A DNA stretch of 64,000 bases from Spiroplasma chrysopicola DF-1 (GTDB lineage: Bacteria > Bacillota_I > Bacilli_A > Mycoplasmatales > Mycoplasmataceae): positions 186,001 through 250,000 of the forward strand of contig NC_021280.1 of the NCBI RefSeq assembly GCF_000400935.1, given 5' to 3'. Positions 22,088-32,182 of this stretch are shown piece after piece (the first letter of the stretch is position 1; each line of letters starts with the position of its first letter). The position numbers were made by a program, and so were the translations under genes. The notes under the pieces are model-generated. The model worked only from the letters and a program-made list of their open reading frames with translations, ran no database searches and was not told the DNA's origin.

Positions 22088-22954
22088 ATGAAAAAGAAAC
22101 ACAAAAAAAACGATAATCATTTAGAGAAAAAAAATAATATTTCTTTAAAATTAACAGATGTTGAGTTTAAATATCGTGAGACTCATCCAAATGCTGTTGA
22201 TGGTGTTAGTTTTGAAATTAATCATGGTGAATATGTTACAATTATTGGCCATAATGGGAGTGGTAAATCAACAATTAGTAAAATTATTATTGGGGTATTA
22301 CGACCACAAAAGGGAAAAATTGAAGTATTTGGTAATGAAATGCATGCGACAACCTTAACTGAAATTCGCCGTTTTTTAGGAATTGTTTTTCAAAATCCAG
22401 ATAATCAATTTATTGGTTCAACTGTTCGTGATGATATTGCTTTTGGCTTAGAAAACCGTTGTATTGCCCAAAAAGATATGCAGGCAATTATCGATGATGC
22501 CGCAAAAAAAGTTGGAATGTTGGATTACTTAGACCATGAACCATTAATGTTATCAGGGGGTCAAAAACAGCGTGTCGCGATTGCTTCAACCTTGGCATTG
22601 CAACCAGATATTATTATATTTGATGAAGCAACAAGTATGTTAGACCCCAAAGGCCGTCAAGAAGTTAAACAAATTATGGTTGATTTAAAAAATACTCGTC
22701 AAAAAACTATTATTTCAATTACCCATGATATGGATGAAATTATTAATGCTGATAAAGTAATTGTGATGAATAAAGGAAAAATGGTAAAGTGTGGTCGCCC
22801 AGAAGAGATTTTATATGATGGGGATTTCCTCAAGGGAATTCACTTGGATGTGCCTTTTATTTCAAGAGTAATTAATAGTTTAAGAGAAAAGGGCCTTAAT
22901 GTTAATAATACTTTAGACATGGGAGAGTTGGTGAAAGACATATGTCAAAAATAG
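22088..22954 (+). CDS. ecfA1: ECF transporter ATPase A1
   Basis: 288 residues from ATG 22088; GATGAGG six bases upstream is a good ribosome site, whereas the in-frame ATG at 22076 has none. ABC ATPase of an energy-coupling factor transporter: Walker [10 protein letters not shown] (54-62), Q-loop [13 protein letters not shown] (the FQNPDNQ form is typical of EcfA1), signature LSGGQKQR, Walker [13 protein letters not shown] and the switch ITHDMDE. With EcfA2 and EcfT it forms the module that powers vitamin- or cofactor-binding S subunits encoded elsewhere. The end overlaps ecfA2 by 13 bases. Confidence 0.96.
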   Translation: MKKKHKKNDNHLEKKNNISLKLTDVEFKYRETHPNAVDGVSFEINHGEYVTIIGHNGSGKSTISKIIIGVLRPQKGKIEVFGNEMHATTLTEIRRFLGIVFQNPDNQFIGSTVRDDIAFGLENRCIAQKDMQAIIDDAAKKVGMLDYLDHEPLMLSGGQKQRVAIASTLALQPDIIIFDEATSMLDPKGRQEVKQIMVDLKNTRQKTIISITHDMDEIINADKVIVMNKGKMVKCGRPEEILYDGDFLKGIHLDVPFISRVINSLREKGLNVNNTLDMGELVKDICQK

Positions 22955-23859
22955 CAAAAAAAGCAAAATCAGTTTCAATGCCGGAAAATGATCAAATTAT
23001 TTTTAAAGATGTTTCATATGTTTATGCGCCAAAATCACCGTATGAATACCAATCTTTGACTGATATTAACTTGGAAATTAAACCTGAAAAAATTACGGCA
23101 GTAATTGGTTCAACGGGTAGTGGAAAGTCAACGTTAGTTCAACACATTAATGGTTTATTAACCCCAACTCGGGGAGAAGTTTATGCCAATGGTTTTATAA
23201 TCAAAGCTAAGCAAAAAAAGATTAAAGATATTAAAAAATTACGTAAATCAATTGGTTTAGTTTTCCAGTTTCCTGAATATCAATTATTTGAAGAAACCAT
23301 TGAAAAAGATATTATGTTTGGACCAGTTCATTTAGGGGAAGAAAAAGAAGTTGCCCGAGCTAATGCAAAGAAATATCTTGAAATGGTTGGTTTACCAGAA
23401 AACTATTTACAACGTTCACCATTTGATTTATCAGGAGGTCAAAAACGTCGGGTAGCGATTGCGGGAATTTTAGCAATCGAAGGAAACACCTTAATTTTAG
23501 ATGAACCAACTGCAGGCTTAGACCCTGAAGGGGAAGAAGATTTTATTAAATTATTTAACAATATTAATAAGAATGAGAAAAAACGGATTATTCTTGTTAC
23601 GCATAATATGGATCATGTTTTAGACATTGTTGATGAAGTCGTGGCTTTAAAAGATGGGAAAATTATTAAAATTGGAACACCGTTTGAAATTTTTAAAGAT
23701 AAAACGTTATTACATGAATTACAAATTGAACCACCAAAGATTTATAATTTAATTTATCAATTAGCTGAAAATGGCTTAGATTTACGGGAAGAAAATATCC
23801 GTAATATTAATGAATTAGTTGATAAAATTATTAACATTAAAAAACAAAGAAAGGGGTAA
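22942..23859 (+). CDS. ecfA2: ECF transporter ATPase A2
   Basis: 305 residues. Second ABC ATPase of the ECF module: Walker [10 protein letters not shown] (56-64), Q-loop [18 protein letters not shown] (the FQFPEYQLF form marks EcfA2), signature [13 protein letters not shown], Walker [16 protein letters not shown], switch VTHNMDHV. The N-terminal ~15 residues are basic and poorly conserved. It starts inside ecfA1 (ATG in GACATATGTC) and ecfT begins four bases after its stop, so the three genes are translated as a tight set, giving the A1:A2:T heterotrimer. Confidence 0.96.
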   Translation: MSKIAKKAKSVSMPENDQIIFKDVSYVYAPKSPYEYQSLTDINLEIKPEKITAVIGSTGSGKSTLVQHINGLLTPTRGEVYANGFIIKAKQKKIKDIKKLRKSIGLVFQFPEYQLFEETIEKDIMFGPVHLGEEKEVARANAKKYLEMVGLPENYLQRSPFDLSGGQKRRVAIAGILAIEGNTLILDEPTAGLDPEGEEDFIKLFNNINKNEKKRIILVTHNMDHVLDIVDEVVALKDGKIIKIGTPFEIFKDKTLLHELQIEPPKIYNLIYQLAENGLDLREENIRNINELVDKIINIKKQRKG

Positions 23860-23863
23860 AAAT

Positions 23864-24829
23864 ATGAGACTATCGTTTGGTCGTTATATCGCGTATGATT
23901 CAGTTATTCATCGAATGGATCCAAGACTGAAATTATTTATGTTACTAACATTGATGGTTGCGATATTTTTCCCATCAGGTTTTACGGGCTATGCTATTAT
24001 TGGGATTGCCCTTGGTTTAATTTATATTTTATCAAAACTCCCATTTAGAATGCTATTTTCATTATTAAAACCAATTATGTTTATGTTTATTTTTCTATTA
24101 ATTATTAACTGTTTTTTGGTTAAAAGTGGTTATTTAGGTTGGCATTGAGGGGGAAGTCCTGAAGCAATTGGTCCAGTTGCCCCTGGTGGTCAAACATGAT
24201 TTGCTTTTTCAGAAAAGGCAATTTATAGTGCCTTATACATGGCAATTCGGATTTATTTAATGATTACAATTACAACGATTTTAACTTCAACAACCCAACC
24301 ATTAGATTTAACATTAGCGTTAGAAGATTTAATGAGTCCGTTAAAATTAGTTAAATTCCCAGTTCATATTTTATCAACAATTATTTCAATTGCTTTAAGA
24401 ATGATTCCAACTTTAATTGAAGAAGCAAGCCGAATTATGAAAGCGCAAGCTTCGCGGGGAGTTGATTTTAAACATGGTCATTTTAAAGATAAAATTAAAT
24501 CAACAACATCTTTAATTATTCCATTATTAGTATCAGCTTTTCAAAAGTCAGAAGATTTATCATATGCAATGGATGCTAGGGGATATGACCCTCATGCCAA
24601 ACGAACACGCTATCGTGCTTATAAGTTTCATTTTGTTGATGTTATCATTTTCATATTTGGAGTAGGAATTGCTGGTGTTGTGATTGCTCAATCAGCAACA
24701 ATGGGACAATTCACAACCTTTTATGAGGGATGACATTGAAATGGGACAGAGTTAGTTTATGGATATTTTAAAACAGGATTTTTACAAATGAGAATTCCTC
24801 ATCTTGATGATTTTGTTGTAGGTTGATAA
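23864..24829 (+). CDS. ecfT: ECF transporter membrane subunit EcfT
   Basis: 321 residues, start at ATG 23864 after AAGGGG; an earlier in-frame start would lie inside ecfA2. The N-terminus RLSFGRYIAYDSVIHRMDPR with DPR before the first helix is the EcfT pattern. Several membrane helices follow, then the coupling helices with the two Ala-Arg-Gly-type motifs AQASRGVD (about residue 200) and DARGYDP that dock into the ATPases. Longer than the ~265 of many EcfT because of an internal loop (WGGSPEAIGPVAPGG) and a C-terminal extension after TTFYEGW. Four or more TGA codons are Trp; the last codon before TAA is TGA. Confidence 0.94.
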
Positions 24830-24831
24830 TA

Positions 24832-25572
24832 ATGTTAAATCTACTGTTAACTTTAGAATATGATGGCTTTGATTATAAGGGCTGAATTAAACAAAAAAAT
24901 GCTTTAACAATTCAAGGAGAATTAGAAAAAGCCTTTTTTAATGTTTGCCAAATTAAACTTTGAACCCTAGGAGCAAGTAAAACTGATGCGGGTGTCCATG
25001 CATGTGATCAAAAAGTGTTAGTTAAAATTCCTTTTCAACCAAAAGACTTAGTTTTTTTTATTAAAACTGTCAGTTATAGTTTACCGCTTAATATTAATAT
25101 TAAAAATTATGTTGTTGTTGATGAAAATTTTAATGTTCGTGACACAAAAGAAAAAGAATATATTTATACAATTAATGATCAAGACTATGATTTAGTTAAT
25201 CATCGTTACGAATTACGAACTAAGCAACAATATGATGAAGAACGCCTTCACACAATTGCCCAAATTTTTGTTGGCGAACATGATTTTGCCTTTTTTAGTG
25301 GTGTAAAAATTGGCGAAACAATTAAGACAGTTCGAACAATCAATACAATTGATGTTGCCCGTGATAAAACTAAAAAAATAAAAATTCATTTTAAAGGCAA
25401 AGGATTTATTCGTTATCAAATTCGAATGATAGTTCAGAATATTCTTGAGTGTTATCATGGTCGGGTTACGATTGAAACTTTGCAAGAACAGTTAGCAAAT
25501 CCGCCGGCTGGTAAAACAACAATTTTTAGTGCTAAGCCATATGGCTTATGCTTAGCTAAAATTATTTATTAA
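24832..25572 (+). CDS. truA: tRNA pseudouridine synthase A
   Basis: 246 residues, standard. TruA makes pseudouridine at positions 38-40 in the anticodon arm. The catalytic Asp52 lies in GASKTDAGVHA (usually GRTDAGVHA; the Arg before Thr is Lys here), and FVGEHDFAFFS and GKGFIRYQIRMIV are other family motifs. Two TGA codons near the start (KGW and KLW) are Trp. The ATG follows the ecfT stop by two bases, so truA is the fourth gene of the ecf operon; the ecfA-ecfT-truA order is widespread in Firmicutes. Confidence 0.96.
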
Positions 25573-25579
25573 GTAATTA

Positions 25580-25651
25580 CATTAAGCAATTATCATTTCG
25601 CCCCTAACAAAAAGAATTTTTGGGGCAAGGCAGTTAAAATTGCTTTTTTAT
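25580..25651 (+). terminator. Terminator of the ecf-truA operon
   Basis: AAGCAATT (from ~25584) pairs with AATTGCTT (~25638-25645) followed by TTTTT, enclosing an inner hairpin with GCCCC/GGGGC and CAAAAA/TTTTTG arms. The compound structure ends with a T run just before overlapping TATAAT boxes (25654-25665) for the next gene. Confidence 0.8.
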
Positions 25652-25718
25652 GATATAATTATAATGCAAAAAAGTATAGGTCATTACATATAAAAGCGTT
25701 AAAGGGGAGCGAAACAAA

Positions 25719-26642
25719 ATGAATAACGGGTTTTACATTTTACCAAATGATGAGGGCTATTTGGTAAAATCATATGATACAAATGGGGATGTAGCATTAT
25801 TTCGTAGCCGCCGTGATGCGGAAGTTTTTATTAGTGCACTAACAACCCCACAACATGGAATGGGTTATCAAGCCCCATATCCTGGTTATATGCCTGGACA
25901 ACCAATGATGCCAATGTATCCACCACAATCTTCACCACAAGTTTTTTTCATCCAACAACCAGCGGCACAAGCCCCATATCCATCATCAACATATCCTTTT
26001 TATAGTTCTTGTCCAGCCCCAGGAATGATGGTACCACCAATGCCAATCAATGGTTGTGGATGTCAACATGGTTTTGACCATCAACATCAACCAGGTAATA
26101 ATGTCAATAGTGGCAATAATCAAAATAATCGCCAAGGGCAAGGAAATTTTGATAATAGTGTTAATGATAATGTTAATCAAAATGATTATAATTTAAATCA
26201 ACCACCATATTATGAACAAGAATTTATGGCTAATCCAGTTTATCTTGGCCAAGACCAAAATTTTAATCAAAATTATAGTTATAATAATGAAACAGATAAT
26301 AATCAATCACAAGATAGTCAATATTCTCAGCCAGAAGTTGGGTTTGAAAATAATAACATCAATAATTTTGCACAGGAAAATAGTCAATTTCAAGAAAACG
26401 ATAACCAAGATAATAATTTTAAAGATGATAGTGTTAATATGTTTAATTTCATTGACAATGAACCGACAAGTTCAGAATATGGTGAACTTTCAAAACGCCA
26501 ATTGAAAAAATTAGCAAAACAAGAGAAAAAGGCGGCTAAAATACAAAACAAAGTAGAACAAAAAAACGCCAAAAAAATGGCAAAACTAAGCAAATATGAT
26601 CAATATGATAATTTGGAAGATTTAGATAGTTTTGTTGAATAA
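25719..26642 (+). CDS. Pro/Gln/Asn-rich low-complexity protein
   Basis: 307 residues, not assigned. Residues 1-42 form a compact segment (GFYILPNDEGYLVKSYDTNG, ending RSRRDAEVFISAL) that resembles the DUF2188 type of small domain; this is a visual match only. Then a Pro/Met/Tyr-rich stretch (~45-110) with repeated YPPQ/YPG pieces and a Cys/His-rich patch (INGCGCQHGFDHQHQ), an Asn/Gln-rich region (~125-250), and a Lys-rich helical tail (KRQLKKLAKQEKKAAKI) ending in acidic EDLDSFVE. No membrane segment, so likely cytoplasmic. Strong AAAGGGGAG site. Composition resembles the gene at 11383, suggesting a shared structural role. Confidence 0.8.
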   Translation: MNNGFYILPNDEGYLVKSYDTNGDVALFRSRRDAEVFISALTTPQHGMGYQAPYPGYMPGQPMMPMYPPQSSPQVFFIQQPAAQAPYPSSTYPFYSSCPAPGMMVPPMPINGCGCQHGFDHQHQPGNNVNSGNNQNNRQGQGNFDNSVNDNVNQNDYNLNQPPYYEQEFMANPVYLGQDQNFNQNYSYNNETDNNQSQDSQYSQPEVGFENNNINNFAQENSQFQENDNQDNNFKDDSVNMFNFIDNEPTSSEYGELSKRQLKKLAKQEKKAAKIQNKVEQKNAKKMAKLSKYDQYDNLEDLDSFVE

Positions 26643-26689
26643 CGTAAAATTATTTTAAGGAATATTTTTCAAAATAATTTTACTTTTTA

Positions 26690-26719
26690 TTGTTTTTTTA
26701 TTTAATTTAATGTTATAAT
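26690..26719 (+). promoter_or_regulatory. Promoter of the tRNA-Ile/tRNA-Ala unit
   Basis: TTGTTT (26690-26695) and TATAAT (26714-26719) are 18 bases apart; the -10 is in the extended form TGTTATAAT. The tRNA begins 12 bases downstream. Confidence 0.6.
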
Positions 26720-26731
26720 TATTTAGGTTTT

Positions 26732-26808
<77 letters not shown>

Positions 26809-26820
26809 TTTTTATTTTGT

Positions 26821-26896
26821 GGGCCCGTAGCTCAGCTGGGAGAGCACCTGCCTTGCACGCAGGGGGTCGACGGTTCGATCCCGTTCGGGTCCACCA
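26821..26896 (+). tRNA. tRNA-Ala (anticodon TGC)
   Basis: 76 bases with encoded CCA. The acceptor GGGCCCG pairs with CGGGTCC (one G-T pair), the anticodon stem CCTGC/GCAGG encloses CTTGCAC, giving TGC, and GGTTCGATCC is the T arm. Co-transcribed with the preceding tRNA-Ile. Confidence 0.97.
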
Positions 26897-26914
26897 TTTA
26901 GTTTAAAGGTAATA

Positions 26915-26955
26915 TATAAGGGACATTAATTAAAAATTAATGCCTTTTTTATTTT
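26915..26955 (+). terminator. Terminator of the tRNA unit
   Basis: CATTAAT and ATTAATG arms around TAAAA, flanked by AAGG/CCTT with a two-base bulge, followed by TTTTTTATTTT. Confidence 0.8.
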
Positions 26956-27049
26956 ATAAAGATAATTTTGCTTTATGGGGGCTCTTTTTATTTTAGGATT
27001 TTTTTGATATAATTAAAAAAAGAAAAAAGAAAAATATAAGGGGTTCACA

Positions 27050-27919
27050 ATGTCAATTTTTGATAAATCAAATAATAAGAAATATGCGTTTTTTTTAACT
27101 AATTTTGGGGAAATTTTAGATTTATGAAAAGGATTTTTAAAAAATAAAAAAATTGCGATCTTAGCTGATCAGGGATCAATGCTTTTTTTTGGGTTAGATG
27201 TTGAACAGACAATGGAGTTTTTTAGCATTAATTTAGCAAGAAATAAAGCGCTAAAAGAAATTGAAATCGGGAAAGCAAAATCTAAACATAAGTTTTTAAA
27301 AAACTTTAATTTAAATTTAGAGTATCATTTAAAAAATAAAAAGGAACGCGATATTATCCGAGAAGTAATTAGTTTGATTAATGGCTTATTACAAGAAAAC
27401 TCTGATGTATTTAAGTTTTGTGAATTTTCTTATAATATTAGTAAGTATATTCTAGCATTACCAAACTTAGACTTATCGAAGGAAGAAAAGCTTGAATTAG
27501 AAGTATATCTTACTAAATTAGAAGAATTATTTGCTTTATTTAAAATTACAATTACTCCAAAATCAGAAGAGAGCAATGTTCTATATTATTTGAGTTACCA
27601 AAAAGATGTTGTTAATCAAAATGAAACTCCTTTAGTAAATAAGTTAGATAAGGAAGTTATCTTTAATCAGTATTTTAGTAAAAATGGTGATTTAGTTGAA
27701 AAAAATAAAATTCTAGCTAATTTTGCCACTTTATTAGAAGAAAAGCGCCAAGAAATTAAAGATTTTAATCCAAAATTAGAATATGATATTTTTAGTTTTA
27801 TTGAGCACTCAAAACATCGTAATTCATTAACTTTTCAAGAAGATCTTGATTATGAAAGAAGCATGGATAAAATTTTTAAAAAAGCAATTTTATGTTTATA
27901 TTTATTAGAAATTCAATAA
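27050..27919 (+). CDS. Hypothetical protein, charged helical
   Basis: 289 residues, not recognised. It starts MSIFDKSNNKKYAFFLTNFG after AAGGGG, and one TGA at 27126-27128 is Trp (DLWKGFL). The sequence is rich in Lys, Glu, Leu and Asn with predicted long helices (residues 85-125 and 215-260) and no signal peptide or membrane helix, so it is probably cytoplasmic. A strong 14-bp terminator follows; it is monocistronic between the tRNAs and rplI. A TATAAT-like TGATATAATT lies upstream near 27005. Gene reality is well supported, function is not. Confidence 0.75.
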
Positions 27920-27924
27920 GGGAA

Positions 27925-27961
27925 AAGAACTAAATTATCGAAAATAATTTAGTTCTTTTTA
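27925..27961 (+). terminator. Strong rho-independent terminator
   Basis: Perfect 14-bp stem AAGAACTAAATTAT / ATAATTTAGTTCTT around CGAAA, followed by TTT, directly after the helical hypothetical gene. A TATAAT at 27975-27980 just downstream probably drives rplI-dnaB. Confidence 0.95.
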
Positions 27962-27998
27962 ATGATATTTATTATATAATTTTTGGTAGGTGATAAAA

Positions 27999-28448
27999 AT
28001 GAAAGTTATTTTAATTAAAGATGTCAAAGGAAAAGGGAAAGCTAATGATATTATAGAAGTATCTGATGGCTATGCCAAAAACTTTTTACTTAAACAAAAT
28101 TTAGCAATTCCAACAACTAATGCCAATGTTTATAAATTAAATGAAAATTTACGAGAAAACCAAAAAACGATTGATGAAGAAATTGCGAAATTGGGGTTGC
28201 TAAAACTTGAATTAGAAAAATTAACCCTAAATTTTAAGTTAAAGATGCATAATGATAAGGTTTTTGGATCTATTTCATTGGTTCAGATTGTTGATCGTTT
28301 AGAAAAAGAGTTTAAGTTGAAAGTAAATAAAAAAAACTTTGTTGATAAAAATAATTTAGTTGATGTTGGGTTACATTATTTAACAATTAAGTTAAATCAT
28401 CAAGTAACAGCAACATTAAAAGTAATGATTGAAAAAAAGGAGAGTTAG
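27999..28448 (+). CDS. rplI: 50S ribosomal protein L9
   Basis: 149 residues, typical. L9 binds 23S rRNA near the L1 stalk. The N-terminal domain [20 protein letters not shown] and [17 protein letters not shown] are diagnostic; a long connecting helix (residues ~42-74) and the C-terminal domain [13 protein letters not shown] follow. I chose ATG 27999 with AGGTG seven bases upstream; the in-frame GTG at 27990 lies within that site. The stop is one base before the dnaB start, an old rplI-dnaB arrangement kept from Firmicutes. Confidence 0.96.
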   Translation: MKVILIKDVKGKGKANDIIEVSDGYAKNFLLKQNLAIPTTNANVYKLNENLRENQKTIDEEIAKLGLLKLELEKLTLNFKLKMHNDKVFGSISLVQIVDRLEKEFKLKVNKKNFVDKNNLVDVGLHYLTIKLNHQVTATLKVMIEKKES

Positions 28449-28449
28449 T

Positions 28450-29817
28450 ATGGCAGAAAATAATAAAGGGATGGAAAGGATTAAAGCTATTAGTGAGGCT
28501 GAGCAAAATATTTTAGCAATTGCCGCTCATTCGCCAATGGCAGCGGAAGAAATATTTTCATTATTATCAGAAGAAGACTTTACTGTAATGAATTACAAAT
28601 CAATTTTTAAAGCATTACAAGAATTATTTATTTCAAAAGTGGCAATTAATATTACAACATTAAGTAATTATATGTTAAAGAATAATGTTTTAACAAAAAT
28701 TGGGGGAATTGAATTTCTAACCGATTTATTTCAAGCTTATACTACTGATGCTAATTTAACAGAATACTTAGATATTATTATTAGAAATACAACTTCACGA
28801 CGATTAAAAGAAGTTGTTGATAATATTAATCGGGAAATCAATTTAAATCAACCAATTGATGAAGTTGTAAGTAGCGCCGAAAAAGCTATTTTAGATGTAA
28901 AAAAAGAGCGAAAAGGGAATTTATTTAAAAGCTCATTTGATGAAGTTGATAATGTTTTAGCTAAGTTAGAAAAGTTAGAAAGTTCAGGGGAACTTTTAAC
29001 AGGAAGTCCGAGTGGTTTTCGTGATTTAGATTATATGACATCAGGTTTTCAAAAGGGTGACTTTATTATTTTAGCGGCTCGTCCTTCGATGGGGAAAACA
29101 GCATTAGCATTAAATTTTGCTGTTAAATGTGCAGAGAAATCAAATAAAGCTGTCGCAATTTTTTCAGTCGAAATGCCTTCTGAGCAATTAATTCAACGGA
29201 TGATTGGGAGTTATTCAACAGTTGATTCATCAAAAGTTCGAACAGGAAAAGGGTTAACAGCAAATGATTGAGAAAAAATTACAAAAGCAGGAGACTTTTT
29301 AAAACATACAAAATTATTTATCGATGATACTCCCGGATTAAAAGTGATTGAATTACAATCAAAATTGCGAAAGCTATGTCGTGATAATGAAGTATCATTA
29401 GTAGTAATTGATTACCTACAGTTATTAAGCGTTGGTGGTAGTTATGGAGAATCACGTCAACAAGAAGTTTCAACAATTTCACGACAATTAAAAGCCCTAG
29501 CGCGGGAATTAGAAGTACCAATTATCTGTTTATCACAGTTATCACGGTCAGTTGAAAAACGGGAAGATAAGCGACCAATTATGTCAGATTTACGTGATTC
29601 AGGAGCGATTGAACAAGATGCTGATATTATTATGTTTTTATATCGGGAAGAGTATTATCATTTAGGTGATAATAATGATAATAACGCAATGGAAACAGAA
29701 AAAGCGCAATTAATTTTATCAAAACACCGGAACGGGCCAACAGGGAATGTTGAATTATTATTTGTAAAAAAACATGGTTCATTTGCCGATTTTGGTTTGC
29801 AAAAACCAGGATTTTAA
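28450..29817 (+). CDS. dnaB: Replicative DNA helicase DnaB
   Basis: 455 residues, normal. DnaB (called DnaC in Bacillus) is the hexameric helicase of the replication fork. N-terminal helical domain (~1-120: EAEQNILAIAAHSPMAAEEI), linker, then RecA-like domain with Walker A ARPSMGKT (210-217), FSVEMPSEQLIQRMIG, Walker B VVIDYLQLL and the SDLRDSGAIEQDADIIMFL motif, ending KHRNGPTGNVELLFVK. One TGA is Trp. The start MAENNKG begins one base after the rplI stop, with AAAAGGAGAG in the end of rplI as ribosome site. Confidence 0.98.
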
Positions 29818-29890
29818 GTTAGTATTATACAATAGTGAAGAAAATATTTAGTTAATATTAAAAGCATAATTATTAACAAGGAGGAAAACA

Positions 29891-31039
29891 ATGCGTAAGT
29901 TATTATCAGTATTAACATCGTTTACAATTGGAACAACATCAATTACATCAGTTGTGGCTTGTGGAGCCGACAAAGGGAGAACAGTCCCAATGTTTATTTA
30001 TAATGGGGACAATGAATTTTTACATGATCCAACCCCTAATGAAGAACTTGGTATTCAAAATGCCTTTGGATCAGGAAAAGATGCTGATGATAAACCTTTT
30101 GAAACAATGTTAAATAATGGGTCATTCTTACCATCAGGGTTATTACAATTAGTATTACCATTAATGTATGGAATTAATTTATCAAAAGATAATTGAACAA
30201 GTCAAAAAGGAGCCCATTGGACCGAAGAACAATTAAATAGTAGTTTATCACAACGCAAAGATGATTTAATTGCTAATGCAGGAAATGATGAACAAAAAGA
30301 ATTGTGAACAAGTTTCTTTAATAATTATTCAACAACAGATGATTCATATTTTACTCAAATTGGGATTGTGGCAAAAGATAATCAAAATCTTGTTAATGAT
30401 GATAAAAGTGTTACACAAACAACCCCTAACTTTACGAGATCAGGGGAAAAAGAATGAGTTAAACCACCAAAAGAAGGGGACAAATTTGTTCAAACACCTA
30501 ATTCATTAAGAGTTTTAGCACCAGTTGCTAATGCAATTGACTGATTAAATGCTAGTGCTGATTATAACCAAGGGAAAGACCAAATTGATAAATCAACAAA
30601 ATATCAATCAACACGTTATGCTTTCATTCAAATGAAAGATGTTAAAGTAACCTTTGAATTTACAAACAAGGATAAAATTTATACCTTTAGTGCTGTTGCT
30701 CATAATTTAACTGGGGTAGCTAACTACATTGCTTATAAAAATCCAAATAATGACAAAGAATATGCCCATCAATGATTCTTTATTGGCTATAGTTTCTATG
30801 ATTTAGCAACTCGTCAAGATGATGATTACCATAAGTTTAATGTTACTGTTCCAAGTTTACAAATTGGAACAGAAGTAGCGTTAGGATATGTCTTAAAAGG
30901 TGATGATAAAGGGATTGTTGATGATGAAACCGAAAAAACAATTAAAGACCAAGGAACATTACCACTACATACAAAAGAATATAGTTTCCCAGAATTTAGT
31001 TGAGAAATTGATCCAACATCAATTAAATCATTTAAATAA
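29891..31039 (+). CDS. Lipoprotein, surface-exposed
   Basis: 382 residues. The first 23 residues MRKLLSVLTSFTIGTTSITS plus VVAC form a signal peptide with lipobox ending at Cys24, so the mature protein should be anchored on the outer face of the membrane. The rest is soluble, acidic and rich in Asn, Asp and Lys, without repeats or known domains that I can name; the end KEYSFPEFSWEIDPTS looks like a beta-rich fold. Many TGA codons are Trp. Strong AAGGAGG site. It is inserted between dnaB and rlmH and the rlmH start follows its stop by two bases, so the two are probably cotranscribed. Confidence 0.88.
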
Positions 31040-31041
31040 AA

Positions 31042-31512
31042 ATGGATATTAAATTGTTAGTCATTGGTAATTTAGATAAACCTTTTTTACAAACGGGATG
31101 TCAACTTTATCTTGAACGCATTAAAATGTATAGCAAAATAGATGTGATTGAAATAAAAGAATTAGTAAACCAACCAGTTAATGTTTTAAAGCAAAATCAA
31201 ACGAAATTAATGATTGAGAAATTGGCGAAAAGTTATCCTGACTACTATAAAGTTTTATTAGATATTAATGGTCAACAAATTGCTAGTGAACAATTAAGTG
31301 CAATGATCAGCGAGATTCAAACTTATCGCCAGGGAAAATTAGTTTTTATAATTGGTCCTAGTCATGGTTTTACTGATGAAATTCATAGTAAGGTTCATAA
31401 AATTATTAGCTTTGGGGCAATTACTTTGCCTCATCAATTATGTCGTTTGATTTTACTAGAACAAGTTTATCGCGCTTTTACAATTATTAATAATGAAAAA
31501 TACCATAAATAA
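31042..31512 (+). CDS. rlmH: 23S rRNA (pseudouridine1915-N3)-methyltransferase
   Basis: 156 residues, typical for this SPOUT methyltransferase that modifies helix 69 of 23S rRNA. Motifs: YLERIKMYSKIDVIEIKE near the N-terminus, LDINGQQIASEQLSAMI, VFIIGPSHGFTDEI (SAM-binding knot) and the C-terminal LPHQLCRLILLEQVYRAF. The last conserved part ends NNEKYHK. Its ribosome site lies in the end of the lipoprotein gene, which suggests translational coupling. It shares a bidirectional terminator with the - strand gene downstream. Confidence 0.96.
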   Translation: MDIKLLVIGNLDKPFLQTGCQLYLERIKMYSKIDVIEIKELVNQPVNVLKQNQTKLMIEKLAKSYPDYYKVLLDINGQQIASEQLSAMISEIQTYRQGKLVFIIGPSHGFTDEIHSKVHKIISFGAITLPHQLCRLILLEQVYRAFTIINNEKYHK

Positions 31513-31513
31513 A

Positions 31514-31540
31514 AATAAAGGGTTATTACCCTTTATTTTT
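31514..31540. terminator. Bidirectional terminator between rlmH and the basic protein gene
   Basis: Perfect 10-bp stem AATAAAGGGT / ACCCTTTATT around TATT, with A and T runs on both sides, between two convergent genes. Confidence 0.93.
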
Positions 31541-32023
31541 TTCTTTTTTTGGTTTATTTGTTTGTGATTTTGCCATTAATTCACGTTTTCGTTGGCGGGC
31601 TAATTCACTTAATCCGCTTGTACTTTTTTCTAATAATAGTTGCCGGTAAAGAGGGTTGTTTTTCTTTTTAGCTAATTTTAAAATTTTAACTCGATCAGCA
31701 ACGCTAAGATTATTAACATCAAGATATTCTGGGTCATTATTTTTGTATGATTTTTTGCGTAATTCTTCATTTCTTTTCTGCGCATTAAGCAAAATTTTAT
31801 ACATTGGATTATTTTTATCAAGGGTTTTTTTACTTTCCTGAACAACTTTTTTTCGCGTTTTTTTATTAACTTCATGGCTTCGTGAGGTACGTTTGGCGAG
31901 ATTATCTAGCTGCATTTTAACCATTTCCTGCCGAAAATTTAGGTATTTTTCATTTAGATTTTTGGCATAGTTTTCTGGTTTTGCTTTTTTAGTTGTTTTT
32001 TGTTTGGTATTTTGTTTGGCCAT
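31526..32023 (-). CDS. Small basic protein with internal repeat
   Basis: 165 residues, Lys/Arg-rich, not recognised. It starts MAKQNTKQKTTKKAKPENYA and has an AGGAGGA site just before ATG on the - strand, so it is real. A short motif recurs: DKNNPMYKILLNAQKR near residue 70 and KKNNPLYRQLLLEKS near 120, with a related NNDPEYLDVNN between them. No membrane segment or signal. The charge and small size suggest nucleic-acid binding, but this is inference. It is transcribed against the flanking operons, and its promoter must share the AT-rich region before rpsJ. Confidence 0.78.
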   Translation of the reverse strand: MAKQNTKQKTTKKAKPENYAKNLNEKYLNFRQEMVKMQLDNLAKRTSRSHEVNKKTRKKVVQESKKTLDKNNPMYKILLNAQKRNEELRKKSYKNNDPEYLDVNNLSVADRVKILKLAKKKNNPLYRQLLLEKSTSGLSELARQRKRELMAKSQTNKPKKEKNKG

Positions 32024-32116
32024 TTTATCCTCCTCGAAAATTGATTTTATTCTTTTTTTTAGTTAAAAATATTATATCGTTAGTTGAAAAAATAATAAAT
32101 ATTTTATTAAAAATGC

Positions 32117-32145
32117 TTGCAATTATTATTAACATTCACTAAAAT
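32117..32145 (+). promoter_or_regulatory. Promoter of the S10 ribosomal protein operon
   Basis: TTGCAA (32117-32122) and TAAAAT (32140-32145) with a 17-base spacer. The -35 box equals that of the arc operon. Transcription would begin near 32152, giving a ~104-nt leader before rpsJ. Confidence 0.55.
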
Positions 32146-32182
32146 TAAATAGCATGTATATTTTGTGCAAACATATTTTGTG

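Noticed and set aside
25573-25718. Possible riboswitch in the gap after truA
   Set aside because: The stems form a terminator followed by a promoter, and no conserved core of a known riboswitch is seen.
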